Below, one piece after another: positions 63,607 through 64,000 of a stretch of 64,000 bases of DNA. How positions within the stretch are numbered: position 1 is the stretch's first letter; every line of letters starts with the position of its first letter. The stretch lies in NCBI RefSeq assembly GCF_013155465.1, contig NZ_JABJVX010000001.1, positions 552,814-616,813 on the forward strand. Direction: 5' to 3'. The DNA comes from Alterinioella nitratireducens. GTDB lineage: Bacteria > Pseudomonadota > Alphaproteobacteria > Rhodobacterales > Rhodobacteraceae. The notes under the pieces were generated by a model, which did not search any database, was not told where the DNA came from, and worked only from the letters and a program-made list of their open reading frames with translations. The position numbers were made by a program, and so were the translations under genes.

Positions 63607-64000
63607 TTATTTTGACAGGAAACGCCGGATCTGGTTCGTAAGTCTCCCAAGAGCAGAAACCCATTTCCAGATGGGCGTCGCCATTCGCGCGCCACTCCAG
63701 GACGCTTCGTCTTGAGTGGTTATCGAAGAAGCGTCGATTGCTGGATCCACCTCGGCGATATCCGTCTCTGGATCTGGCACCGTTCCCACGGAAGACGCAT
63801 CCGGTAGCTCCCTTTCGGGTCGCTGCGGACGAGCGCCTGGAATTGGCGACGATAATGGCTTCTCCCAGCTGCCTTCGCTGCTCAGAAAATCATTTGCGGG
63901 GTCGTGTTCGTCCATCTCCTTTTCGATAGTGTCCCGGGAAATGGTGTAACTTTGCTCTTCGGCCTTGGCTCGGCCGCAGTTACAGGGCGGCGATTGTCGC
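63607..64000 (-). CDS. C-terminal part of an unrecognised gene, cut by the right edge
   Basis: On the minus strand a frame is open from the window edge to a stop at 63607. Reading from the edge it gives PPCNCGRAKAEEQSYTISRD, then TIEKEMDEHDPANDFLSSEG, a Pro/Ser-rich acidic middle, and a basic end (WVSALGRLTNQIRRFLSK). The first in-frame ATG (63915) has AAAAGGAG directly against it, too close to act as a ribosome-binding site, so the gene probably starts outside. It is convergent with the integrase gene and likely cargo of the same element. No family recognised. Confidence 0.45.
   Translation of the reverse strand, partial: RQSPPCNCGRAKAEEQSYTISRDTIEKEMDEHDPANDFLSSEGSWEKPLSSPIPGARPQRPERELPDASSVGTVPDPETDIAEVDPAIDASSITTQDEASWSGARMATPIWKWVSALGRLTNQIRRFLSK

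Overview
The window looks like a chromosomal segment of a Rhodobacteraceae (Roseobacter-group) alphaproteobacterium. The DNA is GC-rich. The gene content is typical of that family: DUF6456 and DUF6477 proteins, a PhyR-NepR-EcfG general stress module, an Irr-type iron control element, a fused RimB-RimK protein and short dispersed intergenic palindromes. Nearly all of it is ordinary, densely packed chromosomal backbone. No CRISPR array, rRNA operon or insertion sequence was seen. The longest stretch without an intact gene is 16660-16996, which holds the remnant of an outer-membrane protein gene. All other gene-free stretches are under 300 bases.

Layout. 1-7.3 kb: 3' part of rne, an aminotransferase, a membrane SRPBCC-like protein, a cell-wall amidase, then rplM-rpsI. 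7.4-16.7 kb: ppk2-tetR; a run reading leftward of a P-loop ATPase, metA and an alpha/beta hydrolase; a FadL-type porin; a DMT exporter; guaA; an MgtC-like protein. 16.7-26 kb: OMP remnant, mttB homologue, DUF6477, DUF6456 regulator behind a DnaA box, peroxiredoxin and lipA separated by an ICE box, a Sel1-repeat protein, two c-type cytochromes, hpt and a RatA/COQ10-like protein. 26-30.4 kb: MAPEG protein, membrane-anchored NYN nuclease, AidB-like acyl-CoA dehydrogenase, Fe-alcohol dehydrogenase.

30.4-42 kb is a general stress response region. phyR stands divergent from a tightly coupled nepR-ecfG-kinase-phospholipase D operon. Five exact EcfG-type promoters (GGAAC-N16/17-CGTT) lie before nepR, a PLDc_N/YihY pair, a DUF1328 gene, a csbD gene and a YqjD-YqjE-YqjK-like envelope operon. 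Near matches lie before phyR, an AI-2E transporter and a Crp/Fnr regulator. The sensor, regulator, sigma factor and several probable targets therefore sit within about 12 kb.

42-61.6 kb: MFS transporters, tusA, a hydrolase-P450 pair, tpiA, a 2OG-Fe(II) oxygenase, TfoX-like and IscA-like genes, a SatD-DUF3307 pair behind four 28-29 bp tandem operator-like repeats, sufT, RimB-RimK, tgt, an Old Yellow Enzyme, lon behind a heat-shock promoter, two small exported membrane proteins, a Tat-exported polysaccharide deacetylase and an HU-like protein. 61.7 kb to the end: a tRNA-Val(CAC) followed by a tyrosine recombinase, the probable left edge of an integrated element. The C-terminal part of an unrecognised minus-strand gene runs off the right edge.
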